From assembly GCF_001904745.1 (NCBI RefSeq), contig NZ_MRCD01000021.1, forward strand, positions 1 through 64,000: a stretch of 64,000 nt of DNA, given 5' to 3'. The notes under the pieces are model-generated. The model searched no databases. It was given only the letters and a program-made list of their open reading frames with translations, and was not told the DNA's origin. The position numbers were made by a program, and so were the translations under genes. Of the stretch, positions 7,607-17,511 are shown one piece after another; the stretch's first letter is position 1, and each line of letters opens with the position of its first letter. Source of the DNA: Calothrix sp. HK-06 (GTDB lineage: Bacteria > Cyanobacteriota > Cyanobacteriia > Cyanobacteriales > Nostocaceae).

Positions 7607-10600
7607 TTAACCTGCTTGAGCCAGTTGTTGTTCATTTAAGTAGTAATAATGACCTTGTTTGGCGATTAACTCATCATGAGTACCACTTTCTACTAATACA
7701 CCGTGGTCTAATACCAAGATTAGGTCAGCGCTACGTACTGTAGAAAGGCGGTGAGCAATAATAACGCTAGTGCGTCCCTTCAAAATAGTTTTTAGATTGT
7801 TTTGAATAATTCGTTCTGATTCTGAGTCCAGGTGACTAGTAGCTTCATCAAAAAGTAATAAGCGGGGATTTCCCATCAAAGCACGGGCAATAGCGATGCG
7901 TTGACGTTGTCCACCAGACAGCATTCCACCACCCTCACCGATTTGAGTTTCATAACCTAGTGGGAGTTGCTGAATGAATTCATCAGCACCTGCTAATTGT
8001 GCGGCTTGAATTATTTCTTCAAAAGAAGCATTTGGATAGGCAATGGAGATATTTTCGCGAATGGTGCCACCAAATAAGAAAGTATCTTGATCTACAACAC
8101 CCACTTGAGAGCGGAGGGAGCGCAAAGATATGCTAGTCACATCATGACCATCAATTAGTACTTTGCCATCTGTCGAAGGATATAAACCTAAAATTAATTT
8201 ACTTAGTGTTGTTTTTCCAGAACCACTACGTCCTACTAACGCGACCATTTGCTCTGGCTTAATTTCAAAGTTGATATTCTCTAGAACGTTTTTAGGGCTT
8301 TCTGGATGATAGCGGAAGGTGACGTTTTGAAAGCGAATTCTTCCTTTGAGTACACCTAAAGTCTTGCGGGGTTTACTGAGCAAGTCTTCTTCTGGTTCTG
8401 CCTCTAAGACATCATTGATACGTTCAGTGGAAATAACTATTTCCTGTAATTCATTCCACAACAGTGAAAGTCTTTGAAAAGGACTAAGGACATTACCTAC
8501 CAACATATTGAAAGCAACTAATTGTCCAATGGTAAGTTCGCCATTAATTACTTGTGTAGCTCCATACCACATTAATCCAGTACTTGTAAAGGTTTCGATA
8601 GCACCACTGATTACAGAGAGACGGTTTCCAATTACCTGAGCATTAAAGCCTTTTTTGATCAAATCATTTAACAACTCTTCCCAACGCCAGCGCACGGTTT
8701 GTTCAATTGCTAAGGAGCGGACGGTGCGAATTCCAGTCAGGGATTGGATGAGATAGCTGTTTTCTTCGGCGCCAGCGTTAAAAACATCTCTAGAAATGCG
8801 GCGCAAAATACTAGTGCTAGCCAGAGCCAAGATAAAAAATGGTGGCACTGTTAACAGTACAAACAAAGTCATGCGCCAGCTATACGAAAGCATCAACCCT
8901 AAGTAAACAACCAACGTCAGCATATCCAGAACAATTGACAGCGTTTGACCAGTAAGGAAGCGCTGAATTTTCTGGTTTTCTTGGACGCGCGAGACTATAT
9001 CCCCGACATAACGTGACTCGAAGTAAGAAAGGGGTAAGCGGAAGGTATGCTTAATAAAACCTACTAGTAAAGCAAGACTAACGCGGTTAGCAGTGTGATC
9101 TAGCAAGTATGTTCGTACTCCATTCATGGTGATACGGAACAAACCAAAGACAATCATCCCCAAACCAACGGCATTTAATGTGGCTACGCTGCGTTGCACC
9201 AGTACTCGATCTAGCAACAACTGGGTAAATATCGGCGTTACTAGTCCAAATATTTGCATCAGTACTGAAGCTATAAAAATTTCTATCAGTACTTTATGGT
9301 GAGGTTTGATTAATTCAAAAAACTTCCAGAATGAAGCACCTTCTTCCCTAGCATTTTTAACTAGCATTGTCGGTTGCAGCAACAAAGCATAGCCAGTCCA
9401 ACCGGCGGCAAATTCTTGACGAGTTAGGGTGCGCTGTCCAATTGCAGGGTCGCCAACAATTACTTGCTTAGAGGTGATTTCATAAACAACAATAAAATGT
9501 TTGCCTTCCCAGTGAGCAATGGCTGGTAGTGATTGTTCTGCTAATTTATCGAGGGTGGCTTTAACTGGACGGCTTGCAAAACCCAAACTTTCAGCAGCAG
9601 CAGCGACTGCCCGTAGAGAGGCGCCACTACGACTGACATTAGTCATATCTCGCAAGCGATTAGCACTAAAACGTTTACCCCAATAGTTACCAATCATCAC
9701 TAAACAAGCGGCGCCGCAATCTGAGGCGCTTTGTTGAGCGTAGAACGGATATTGCCGGGTCATTCGTCCCCACCAATGTCCTATTACTACCTTGGGACTG
9801 GGAAAGTAAGGACGCGATTTTTTTGGCTTTTCTTGGGTTTCGTGATAGCTTCGCGGAAAGGGAATTACCTTTTGATTCGATGAGCTAGTATCTCTTATGC
9901 TTTCTCTAATATTCTCTGCTGCTGACCTTCTCGTGCGTGGCTGAGGTTGAGAGAAAACAGGTTTTTCGTCGGGCGCCCCAAATTGTGCTAATTCATAACA
10001 GCGTTGAAGTGCTGTTTGATAATCGGTATTTTTTAGCACATATACAGTTGCTGGTTGCTCTACGTGCCAATTCCCATGTTTTGGATTGGCATAAATTTTA
10101 CCTGGCAATAGCTTTGTTCCATTGCTATGAGTCAGGTGCCCAACACGTATCATCAGCATGTTGCAATCTTTCAAGACCAGCTTTGTCTCTGATGTAGTAA
10201 CATCAAGTCGCTCGAACAGCGATAAAGCTTCAAGCATAGAGGGCGCCAGTGATGGAGAGTTGGGAAAATTCGAGTTTTGACGACACAAAAGCATTAAATC
10301 CCAAATTTCTGCTTGTTTATAAAGCTTGTCGCGAACTTCAGGATACTGGTTCATCAACGGCTGCAATACCTCTAAACTGAGGTAGCATACCCTCAAGTTA
10401 TGGGATGCTCTCGCTGTATACGAATTAAATTCATCTTCACTAAAAAGAGTTGCCTCTCCAAATGATGCTCCTACTGATAAAGTAGTAATTAAGTTCTCAA
10501 AATCGTCTAAAAATCTAACTTTACCCGTAAGGATTATACAAATACCGCAAAACGTATCTCTTAACTGCCAGAACTGCTTTAAGGGTGGCAGTTCCTGTAT

Positions 10601-10693
10601 CTGAGCTGCTTGTACACAGCTTTGCAATTCTTTTGGTGTAAGTTCACCTAAGACTTTACTAATTCTCAGACTTAGTTCTTCCTGGGTTTGCAT
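7607..10693 (-). CDS. HetC-like ABC exporter with C39 peptidase and N-terminal cNMP-binding-like domain
   Basis: 1028 residues from ATG 10693; a TTG six bases upstream is possible. Domains in order: a cyclic-nucleotide-binding-like fold (about 20-130; GASFGEATLF); a linker; a C39 bacteriocin-processing peptidase (about 315-440) with SASDCGAACLVMIGNYWG, catalytic Cys near 328, His near 401 (EGKHFIVV) and Asp near 417 (VGDPA); a six-helix ABC membrane domain; and an ATPase with GRSGSGKTT, LSGGQRQRIAIARAL, LLFDEATSHLD and an IAHRLST switch. It should cut GG leaders and export the mature peptides. The architecture is that of HetC of heterocyst development, but linkage to an HlyD gene and five GG-leader genes makes peptide export the likely job. 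The first gene of the minus-strand cluster. Confidence 0.94.
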   Translation of the reverse strand: MQTQEELSLRISKVLGELTPKELQSCVQAAQIQELPPLKQFWQLRDTFCGICIILTGKVRFLDDFENLITTLSVGASFGEATLFSEDEFNSYTARASHNLRVCYLSLEVLQPLMNQYPEVRDKLYKQAEIWDLMLLCRQNSNFPNSPSLAPSMLEALSLFERLDVTTSETKLVLKDCNMLMIRVGHLTHSNGTKLLPGKIYANPKHGNWHVEQPATVYVLKNTDYQTALQRCYELAQFGAPDEKPVFSQPQPRTRRSAAENIRESIRDTSSSNQKVIPFPRSYHETQEKPKKSRPYFPSPKVVIGHWWGRMTRQYPFYAQQSASDCGAACLVMIGNYWGKRFSANRLRDMTNVSRSGASLRAVAAAAESLGFASRPVKATLDKLAEQSLPAIAHWEGKHFIVVYEITSKQVIVGDPAIGQRTLTRQEFAAGWTGYALLLQPTMLVKNAREEGASFWKFFELIKPHHKVLIEIFIASVLMQIFGLVTPIFTQLLLDRVLVQRSVATLNAVGLGMIVFGLFRITMNGVRTYLLDHTANRVSLALLVGFIKHTFRLPLSYFESRYVGDIVSRVQENQKIQRFLTGQTLSIVLDMLTLVVYLGLMLSYSWRMTLFVLLTVPPFFILALASTSILRRISRDVFNAGAEENSYLIQSLTGIRTVRSLAIEQTVRWRWEELLNDLIKKGFNAQVIGNRLSVISGAIETFTSTGLMWYGATQVINGELTIGQLVAFNMLVGNVLSPFQRLSLLWNELQEIVISTERINDVLEAEPEEDLLSKPRKTLGVLKGRIRFQNVTFRYHPESPKNVLENINFEIKPEQMVALVGRSGSGKTTLSKLILGLYPSTDGKVLIDGHDVTSISLRSLRSQVGVVDQDTFLFGGTIRENISIAYPNASFEEIIQAAQLAGADEFIQQLPLGYETQIGEGGGMLSGGQRQRIAIARALMGNPRLLLFDEATSHLDSESERIIQNNLKTILKGRTSVIIAHRLSTVRSADLILVLDHGVLVESGTHDELIAKQGHYYYLNEQQLAQAG

Positions 10694-12134
10694 CGTCAAG
10701 ACCCTCTCAAGTATTGTTGAAATATCAATACAGCAACGCTATAACTACCTGCATAAGCAACCCTGATAACGAAGGCAAACCGCCAAAAAATATTAGACTT
10801 GGAACTTGTAGTATTGTGACCTTTCGTGACATAATTCAATATAAGTAGCTATCAACTAAATTTAGGCACGTAAGTTCCTAGCAACTGATAGAATCCTCTG
10901 ATCAGGCTACAGTTGCGCGCGTTCGCTAGCTATTTAAAGCTAGTTAACTTTTTAGGGGGTATGCGACTTAATTAAGTTGTTTTCCCCTTATGATTGACAG
11001 TCTAGGGGGAATTTTCCTAATTAGGCCATGTTCTGATATTTATTGTTTTAGTCTCTCTAACAGCAATTACAGTTTCGCACTGTCATTACAACACTTCGCA
11101 GCCACATCAAAAATAAAAGCTTTTCAAATGCCAACCTAGACATTAATCAATAGATTATGAGAACAACTATGACCACACAGTTGGAACTGCGCTAAACCAC
11201 AAGCAAGTCGTATATCTGTACTTTGTCTATTATGGCAACTGAACTCAATACTACGATAGCCCGAAAAGCAACACTTAGTTATATAAACTCAATAAGTTAT
11301 GTAAATCGCAAAATGTGTTTGATACGAATCAGGATCGTAGGATCTAACACAGAACAATAAAATAGTGTTTCGCGCTTAGTTTTGAAGCAATCATCAATGA
11401 AGTGCTGCCCGTTTACTAACAAATCTTGCTACGCCTAATAATAATTAGTTTTACCATATCTTTAGTTTTGCACCTTGATAAGACTATTCAGTATTTATTA
11501 TTACACCTTTATAAATCTTGTCAACAAAACCTTAAAATCTTCACCATTTGATCAAAATTAGCTAAAAACTTTACCAAAAAAAAATATATTTTTTGTGTTT
11601 TATGATGTAAATATTTTAATCTTTTTGTACTACCAATTATAAAGCACTTAACAGTATATTCACTAAATAAAACACTAAAATTTTATATGCTAAGTATACA
11701 TATATACATATATTTTTTTTGAGCGTAGTAAGGAAATACAACTATAAGAATCAAATTGATTTCCGAGAATAGAATTTATTAAAGTAATAATCTTTACTAA
11801 TAGCACTAAAACCATAATCATGTTTATTAAGTATATCTTATCACTAATTATCATATTTTTTTGTATAGCCTAATACATATAATCATATTGGGAAGATGAA
11901 TTAGTTAAAGTAACTTATGACTTATTCAAAAATTGTTATATCACTATTTAACCAATAAATTAGCGCTAAAATATAATATAATCAAGATTATAATTAGAAG
12001 TTTTAAAATTTTTATCAGCCATAATAACATAAAATTGCATCTACCAAAAGTGGTAAAGTTGATTTTTGTAACGAGTGTGGCTGTTGGATGAATTTTAGGT
12101 TTTTCCGTGTCACTATATATATGGATGGAAACGC
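10694..12134. other. 1.4-kb AT-rich gap between divergent genes
   Basis: Separates the exporter cluster (minus) from RNase Z (plus). No frame of useful length, tRNA or rRNA is visible. It has long A/T tracts, especially 11520-12080, and no GGCGCC. The promoter of the exporter cluster and that of rnz must lie here. A small RNA gene cannot be excluded by eye. Confidence 0.6.
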
Positions 12135-13121
12135 TTGAATGAAAGCAGCATTACAGCCCAAGATAAAACTGTGCAGATAACATTTTTAGGGACAAGTTCC
12201 GGAGTACCAACGCGAGCGCGCAATGTTTCGAGTGTAGCCTTGAGATTACCTCAAAGAGCAGAACTGTGGTTATTTGACTGCGGCGAGGGTACGCAGCATC
12301 AAATATTAAGGAGTGACTTGAAGGTTAGCCAACTGTCTCGAATATTTATCACCCACATGCACGGAGACCATATATTTGGTTTGATGGGTCTTTTAGCAAG
12401 TTGTGGTTTAGCAGGTAACGTTGACCGTGTTGATATTTACGGGCCTGCTGGGTTAAATGAGTATCTCCAAGCTTGTTCGCGTTACTCACACACGCATTTT
12501 TCCTATCCGGTGAAAGTTCATGCTGTTCGTCCGGGGGTTGTGTATGAAGATGAGGAATTTAGTGTTATTTGTGGTCAACTAAACCATCGCGTCACTGCAT
12601 ATGGGTATCGTGTTGTTGAAAAAGACCGAGTGGGACGCTTTGATGTGGAAAAAGCTAAAGAACTTGAAATACCTCCTGGTCGTATTTATGGTCAGTTAAA
12701 ACGTGGTGAAACTGTGACTCTCAACGACGGACGCATAATTAACGGTAGTGATTTATGTGGACCAACCGAGATTGGACGTAAGATTGCTTATTGTACTGAT
12801 ACTGTATTTTGCGATGGCGCCGTAGAACTAGCCCAAGATGCCGATGTGCTTATTCATGAAGCTACTTTTGCTCATCAAGATTCTGACATGGCTTTTCAGC
12901 GTTTGCACTCTACAACTACAATGGCTGCACAAACTGCACTCGCATCTGGAACGCATCGTTTAATAATGACTCACTTTAGTCCTCGCTATGCTCCTGGTAA
13001 TAGCATAGAACTTAAAGATTTACTTTTAGAAGCGCGTGCTATTTTCCCAAATACCGATATGGCACATGATTTTATGACCTATGAAGTACCACGGCGCCGG
13101 GAAAAACAATTGGTCGCGTAG
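12135..13121 (+). CDS. rnz: ribonuclease Z (tRNA 3'-end endonuclease)
   Basis: 328 residues. A metallo-beta-lactamase-fold nuclease that removes 3' trailers of tRNA precursors. [12 protein letters not shown] at the N-terminus and the zinc box [10 protein letters not shown] (His74, His76, Asp78, His79) are typical, with [10 protein letters not shown] before it, YCTDTVF and IHEATF later, and [10 protein letters not shown] near the end. The start is TTG at 12135; no ATG lies close in frame, and the protein is slightly longer than usual (about 310-320), so a later non-ATG start is possible. The TAG stop at 13119 is inside a palindromic repeat. Converges on the pentapeptide gene with a 26-bp gap. 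Confidence 0.95.
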   Translation: MNESSITAQDKTVQITFLGTSSGVPTRARNVSSVALRLPQRAELWLFDCGEGTQHQILRSDLKVSQLSRIFITHMHGDHIFGLMGLLASCGLAGNVDRVDIYGPAGLNEYLQACSRYSHTHFSYPVKVHAVRPGVVYEDEEFSVICGQLNHRVTAYGYRVVEKDRVGRFDVEKAKELEIPPGRIYGQLKRGETVTLNDGRIINGSDLCGPTEIGRKIAYCTDTVFCDGAVELAQDADVLIHEATFAHQDSDMAFQRLHSTTTMAAQTALASGTHRLIMTHFSPRYAPGNSIELKDLLLEARAIFPNTDMAHDFMTYEVPRRREKQLVA

Positions 13122-13145
13122 AGACGTGACATGTCACGTCTGTAC
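13118..13145. repeat. GTAGAGACG palindrome (dispersed family), at a convergent gene end
   Basis: GTAGAGACGTGAC and GTCACGTCTGTAC form a near-perfect palindrome. It is a variant of the element at 25646, 44363, 46165 and 48943. It supplies the stop codon of rnz and fills the gap to the facing gene, so it may act as a two-way terminator. Confidence 0.75.
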
Positions 13146-13147
13146 AG

Positions 13148-13519
13148 TTATTCAAATGGTCGCATGTTGTACTCGGTGGGGTCAAAGCCTCGTGGAAACT
13201 TTGTACTGGTATCGTAAATACAATCAATAAAGTTGGCGCCGTAGTATTTTATATAGTGGAGTTTCGCACCTCGAAGGTTTGCTTGTTGAAAGTTGGCGCC
13301 ACTAATGTTTGCTCGCGTTAAATTTACTTGCGCTAAGTTAGCTAACGATAAATTTGCTCCCCACAGTTTGGTTTTGGCAAGGTTGGCACCCGTCAAGTCC
13401 GCTCCCCATAGATTAATTCCAGGTAAATAGGCGCCTATTAACTTGACTTTACTCAAGTTAACACCCGAAAAGTTACGTTCTCCTTTTTCGTAACGGCGTA
13501 TCAATTCAAGAGCGTCCAT
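13148..13519 (-). CDS. pentapeptide-repeat protein
   Basis: 123 residues from ATG 13519 (MDALELIRRYEKGERNF); a TTG two codons earlier is possible. From residue about 17 the A[DN]Lxx pattern repeats 12-14 times (GADLTGANLAKTKLWGANL and so on), forming a right-handed beta-helix, and ends in a non-repeat tail rich in Tyr, Phe and Pro. The leading ELIRRYEKGERNF helix is common in cyanobacterial members. Function of such short pentapeptide proteins is generally unknown. Tail to tail with rnz and 63 bp from the divergent sixA start. Confidence 0.85.
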   Translation of the reverse strand: MDALELIRRYEKGERNFSGVNLSKVKLIGAYLPGINLWGADLTGANLAKTKLWGANLSLANLAQVNLTRANISGANFQQANLRGAKLHYIKYYGANFIDCIYDTSTKFPRGFDPTEYNMRPFE

Positions 13520-13582
13520 AATCAATTATTGCGGGAGCGCTATATAGATTTATTCTTATTTTAGTGGAATTGAGTTATAAAA

Positions 13583-14077
13583 ATGGAACTTTACTTATTT
13601 CGTCACGGTATCGCTGAAGAGAAAAGCGAAGATATACAAGATGAAGCGCGCAAGCTGACTAAAGAGGGAAAACACAAAACTGAGAAGGTTGCTAAACGAC
13701 TGGTTGATCTTGGTTTAAAATTTGACGCGATTATTACAAGTCCTTTAGTACGCGCACACTCTACGGCATCCATACTTATGGAAGCGGGACTTAGTAAAAA
13801 GTTGGAAGAATCAGGTTACTTGGCGCCGAATGGGTCATTATCAGGTTGGATAGAAAATTGGTTAGTTCAACAAAAATTTGAGACGGATTATAAGCTGGTG
13901 TTGGTTGGACATGAACCAGATTTAAGTAGCTGGGCAGAGCTTTTGGTGTGGGGAGAAGCCAAGGGCAACATAGTCCTTAAAAAAGCGGGTATGATCGGGG
14001 TAAAGCTGCCAGAAAACGCTGCTCCCTTGGGTAACAGTCAAATGTTTTGGTTGACACCACCCAAGTACTTCCTCTAA
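13583..14077 (+). CDS. sixA: phosphohistidine phosphatase SixA
   Basis: 164 residues, histidine-phosphatase (phosphoglycerate-mutase-like) superfamily. The RHG motif is at 7-9 (LYLFRHGIAEE), ITSPLVRAHSTASIL carries the second conserved Arg, and LVLVGHEPDLS the second catalytic His. Length matches SixA proteins (about 155-165), which remove phosphate from histidine of signalling domains. The start ATG is unambiguous. 114 bp upstream of citrate synthase on the same strand. Confidence 0.9.
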   Translation: MELYLFRHGIAEEKSEDIQDEARKLTKEGKHKTEKVAKRLVDLGLKFDAIITSPLVRAHSTASILMEAGLSKKLEESGYLAPNGSLSGWIENWLVQQKFETDYKLVLVGHEPDLSSWAELLVWGEAKGNIVLKKAGMIGVKLPENAAPLGNSQMFWLTPPKYFL

Positions 14078-14191
14078 CGGAATATTCGACGTTTCAGAAA
14101 ACAAATCTGTTAGAACGGATACTGTTGTGGTAGTAAGTATTTCTGGTAAGTTAGCAGTCAGCAACTTTTTAACTATTCTGATGGTACTGCC

Positions 14192-15328
14192 ATGATGGTG
14201 TGCGAATACAAGCCCGGTTTGGAAGGCATTCCTGCCGCCGAATCTAGTATTAGTTTTGTCGATGGGCAAAAAGGAATTCTTGAATATCGTGGCATCCGAA
14301 TCGAGGAACTAGCTTCTAAGAGTACATTTTTAGAAACTGCATACCTCTTAATTTGGAACGAACTTCCTACAAAAGAACAAATAGCAGAGTTTGAAGAAGA
14401 AATTCGGATGCATCGCCGAATTAAGTACCGTATCCGCGACATGATGAAATCGTTTCCAGAAAGCGGTCACCCAATGGATGCTCTGCAAGCTTCTGCTGCT
14501 GCCTTGGGCTTATTTTACTCACGGCGTGATTTGCACAACCCTATATATATTCGTGATGCTGTAGTTCGCCTTCTCGCAACAATCCCGACAATGGTGGCGG
14601 CATTTCAGCTGATGCGAAAGGGTAATGACCCAGTACGTCCACACGATGAGCTTGACTATTCGGGCAACTTCTTGTATATGCTAAACGAGAAAATGCCCGA
14701 CCCCTTAGCCGCGCGCATTTTTGATGTATGCTTAATTCTTCACGCAGAGCATACCATGAATGCTTCTACTTTTAGTGCGAGGGTAACAGCATCAACATTA
14801 ACTGACCCATACGCTGTAGTTGCGAGTGCCGTTGGTACTTTGGGAGGTCCCTTGCATGGTGGGGCAAACGAAGAAGTTATCCAGATGCTCGAAGAAATTG
14901 GCTCGGTTGAAAATGTGCGTCCTTATATTGAGGACTGTATACAACGCAAAGCCAAAATTATGGGGTTTGGGCACCGTGTTTATAAAGTTAAAGACCCGCG
15001 CGCGACTATTTTGCAAGATTTAGCCCAGCAGCTATTTGCCAAATTTGGGCATGATAAATACTTTGACATTGCCCAAGAAATGGAACGAGTTGTAGAAGAA
15101 AAGTTAGCTCATAAAGGTATTTACCCTAACGTTGACTTTTATTCAGGCTTAGTGTATAGAAAAATGGGAATCCCAACAGACCTATTTACGCCAATTTTTG
15201 CAATCGCCCGCGTTGCAGGTTGGCTAGCGCACTGGAAAGAGCAGTTAGAAGAAAACCGAATTTTCCGTCCAACCCAGGTATATAACGGGCGCCACGCCGT
15301 CAGTTATACACCCATAGAACAACGGTAA
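14192..15328 (+). CDS. gltA: citrate synthase
   Basis: 378 residues; condenses oxaloacetate and acetyl-CoA. Family motifs are intact: PGLEGIPAAESSISFVDG near the start, LHAEHTMNASTFSARV, GPLHGGANEEV with one catalytic His, IMGFGHRVYKVKDPRA with the second His, and VDFYSGLVY with the catalytic Asp. Length fits the short prokaryotic type. ATG codons at 14192 and 14195 are both possible. Followed by a repeat-rich spacer and then the ndh operon. Confidence 0.95.
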   Translation: MMVCEYKPGLEGIPAAESSISFVDGQKGILEYRGIRIEELASKSTFLETAYLLIWNELPTKEQIAEFEEEIRMHRRIKYRIRDMMKSFPESGHPMDALQASAAALGLFYSRRDLHNPIYIRDAVVRLLATIPTMVAAFQLMRKGNDPVRPHDELDYSGNFLYMLNEKMPDPLAARIFDVCLILHAEHTMNASTFSARVTASTLTDPYAVVASAVGTLGGPLHGGANEEVIQMLEEIGSVENVRPYIEDCIQRKAKIMGFGHRVYKVKDPRATILQDLAQQLFAKFGHDKYFDIAQEMERVVEEKLAHKGIYPNVDFYSGLVYRKMGIPTDLFTPIFAIARVAGWLAHWKEQLEENRIFRPTQVYNGRHAVSYTPIEQR

Positions 15329-15332
15329 ATAC

Positions 15333-15433
15333 CGTAGGGGCGGGTTAACCCATATCCTTCACATTCATAAAAATATGGCTAAACCCGCCCAAAACCGCCC
15401 AAAACCGCCCAAAGCCGCCCAAAACCGCCCAAA
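15333..15433. repeat. GGGGCGGGTTAACCC element with five decamer repeats
   Basis: Starts CCGTAGGGGCGGGTTAACCC, found again at about 37831. It then runs to AACCCGCCC and five tandem units of AAAACCGCCC (15381-15433, one unit with AAAGCC). The end is complementary to the GGGCGGGTT start, so the whole can fold into a hairpin. Lies just after gltA. Confidence 0.85.
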
Positions 15434-15696
15434 CGGATCCAAATTGCATATCCAAATCAATACCATAAGTAGAAATCGTATTAGTTTTGCGTCGGGCAAA
15501 AACCAACCAACGATATACTAAACATGGGGTAAACCTAAAGGGTTGCAAAAAATCTTAAATTTACCTAGCAATTAGATACAATGCTATTGGTAAGTTTATA
15601 TTACTTTACATAATCAGAAAGTTGTCAGAGACTCAGTATCAATGACTACATAGGGATATGTATCCCTACATGAACGTTGACTTAAAGAGCGGAAAA

Positions 15697-16815
15697 ATGA
15701 ACTCAGGAATTGATCTGCAAGGAACTTTTATAGATTCCCTAAAACAATTGGGACTACCAGCAGGTACTGCGAAGGCTATTTGGATGCCTTTGCCAATGAT
15801 TGTAATGCTGATAGGCGCCACTGTTGGGGTATTGGTCTGTGTATGGCTGGAACGAAAAATATCAGCGGCAGCACAACAGCGGATTGGTCCTGAATATATC
15901 GGTCCTTTAGGATTACTGGCGCCAGTAGCAGATGGACTGAAACTGGTGTTTAAAGAAGATGTAGTACCAGCATTGGCAGACCCATTGCTGTTTACCCTCG
16001 GTCCAATCATTGTTGTATTACCTGTATTTTTGTCCTACCTGATAGTACCGTTTGGACAAAACCTGATAATTACAGATGTTGGAATGGGCGTATTTTTATG
16101 GATTGCTTTATCTAGCGTTCAACCAATTGGGTTGTTAATGGCTGGTTACGCATCCAATAACAAATATTCGCTTTTAGGTGGTTTGCGAGCAGCAGCACAA
16201 TCTATTAGCTACGAAATTCCGCTAGCGCTATCTGTGTTAGCAATTGTGATGATGTCCAATAGTCTTAGCACTATTGATATTGTTAACCAACAATCAGGCT
16301 ACGGCATTTTAGGTTGGAACGTTTGGCGCCAACCTGTTGGATTCATTATTTTCTGGATAGCAGCTTTGGCTGAGTGTGAACGGATGCCTTTTGACTTACC
16401 TGAAGCTGAAGAAGAATTAGTTGCAGGTTATCAAACTGAATATTCGGGAATGAAGTTTGCGCTTTTTTACCTTAGCTCCTACGTTAACCTAGTACTCTCT
16501 GCTTTACTTGTATCTGTTTTGTATCTTGGTGGTTGGGACTTTCCTGTTCCTATCAGTTTAATTGCAAGTTGGTTGGGAGTTAGTGTTACTGACCCAGTGT
16601 TGCAGGTTGTTGCTGCGACTGTGGGTATAACTATGACTTTACTCAAAGCTTACTTCCTCGTATTCCTTGCTATTTTGCTACGTTGGACTGTTCCACGGGT
16701 TCGCATTGACCAACTTCTTGATTTGGGTTGGAAGTTTTTGCTACCTATCGCTTTGGTGAATTTACTGTTGACTGCGGCTTTGAAATTAGCTTTTCCTGTT
16801 GCTTTTGGGGGCTAA
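15697..16815 (+). CDS. ndhA: NAD(P)H-quinone oxidoreductase (NDH-1) subunit 1, NdhA
   Basis: 372 residues from ATG 15697 ([11 protein letters not shown]), the length and start seen in related cyanobacteria; the frame is open up to an ATG at 15658. A polytopic membrane subunit near the quinone site of NDH-1, which serves respiration and cyclic electron flow in thylakoids. Conserved segments include [54 protein letters not shown] and [14 protein letters not shown]. First gene of ndhA-I-G-E; a 99-bp repeat-bearing spacer separates it from ndhI. Confidence 0.96.
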   Translation: MNSGIDLQGTFIDSLKQLGLPAGTAKAIWMPLPMIVMLIGATVGVLVCVWLERKISAAAQQRIGPEYIGPLGLLAPVADGLKLVFKEDVVPALADPLLFTLGPIIVVLPVFLSYLIVPFGQNLIITDVGMGVFLWIALSSVQPIGLLMAGYASNNKYSLLGGLRAAAQSISYEIPLALSVLAIVMMSNSLSTIDIVNQQSGYGILGWNVWRQPVGFIIFWIAALAECERMPFDLPEAEEELVAGYQTEYSGMKFALFYLSSYVNLVLSALLVSVLYLGGWDFPVPISLIASWLGVSVTDPVLQVVAATVGITMTLLKAYFLVFLAILLRWTVPRVRIDQLLDLGWKFLLPIALVNLLLTAALKLAFPVAFGG

Positions 16816-16819
16816 ACAG

Positions 16820-16890
16820 TCAGGAATTAGAATTCATGAGTCAGAAGGTGGGAGTTAAGGCTCCTAAATTCTGACTCCTGACTCCTGAAC
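16820..16890. repeat. GACTCCTGACTCC inverted repeat between ndhA and ndhI
   Basis: GTCAGGAATTAGAATTC...GAGTCAGAA at the left faces TTCTGACTCCTGACTCCTGAA at the right, forming an imperfect hairpin with an inner GGGAGTTAAGGCTCC. It lies inside an operon, so it may influence relative expression. Confidence 0.6.
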
Positions 16891-16914
16891 TTAAATAAAA
16901 AAGAGAGAGAAACT

Positions 16915-17499
16915 ATGCTTAAATTCCTCAAACAAGTTGGCGATTACGCGAAAGAAGCGGTACAAGCTGCGAAATATATTGGTGAAGGGCTTTCTGTCAC
17001 TTTTGACCACATGCAGCGGCGCCCTGTTACCGTTCAGTATCCTTATGAGAAGTTGATTCCTAGTGAACGGTTTCGCGGTCGTATCCATTTTGAATTTGAT
17101 AAATGTATTGCTTGCGAAGTCTGTGTACGGGTATGTCCGATTAATTTGCCTGTAGTTGATTGGGAATTTGATAAGGCTACTAAGAAGAAAAAGCTCAATC
17201 ACTATAGTATTGACTTTGGTGTTTGTATTTTCTGCGGTAATTGTGTTGAATATTGTCCTACTAACTGTTTATCGATGACAGAAGAGTATGAGCTTTCAAC
17301 TTATGACCGCCACGAGTTGAATTATGATAACGTTGCCCTTGGTCGCTTACCTTATAAGGTTACTGATGACCCAATGGTGACACCTTTACGCGAACTTGTG
17401 TACTTGCCCAAGGGTGTCATGGAGCCTCATGGACTTCCTGCTGATGCTCCTCGTCCCGGCGCCCGTCCTCAAGACTTAATCGAACAGGCAGAAAAATAA
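16915..17499 (+). CDS. ndhI: NDH-1 subunit I, two [4Fe-4S] ferredoxin domains
   Basis: 194 residues. Two cluster motifs, [12 protein letters not shown] and [12 protein letters not shown], carry the electrons from ferredoxin through NDH-1. The N-terminus ([20 protein letters not shown]) and the [15 protein letters not shown] segment are typical of cyanobacterial NdhI. The ATG at 16915 is preceded by a purine-rich AAAGAGAGAG. Second gene of the operon, 12 bp before ndhG. Confidence 0.97.
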   Translation: MLKFLKQVGDYAKEAVQAAKYIGEGLSVTFDHMQRRPVTVQYPYEKLIPSERFRGRIHFEFDKCIACEVCVRVCPINLPVVDWEFDKATKKKKLNHYSIDFGVCIFCGNCVEYCPTNCLSMTEEYELSTYDRHELNYDNVALGRLPYKVTDDPMVTPLRELVYLPKGVMEPHGLPADAPRPGARPQDLIEQAEK

Positions 17500-17511
17500 A
17501 GGATAAGTAAA

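Noticed and set aside
9937-10197. 86-codon plus frame inside the exporter gene
   Set aside because: Antisense shadow of the cNMP/C39 linker region.
15345-15548. 67-codon minus frame over the decamer repeats
   Set aside because: Its Gly/Phe/Trp periodicity comes from the AAAACCGCCC repeat; no homology or ribosome binding site.
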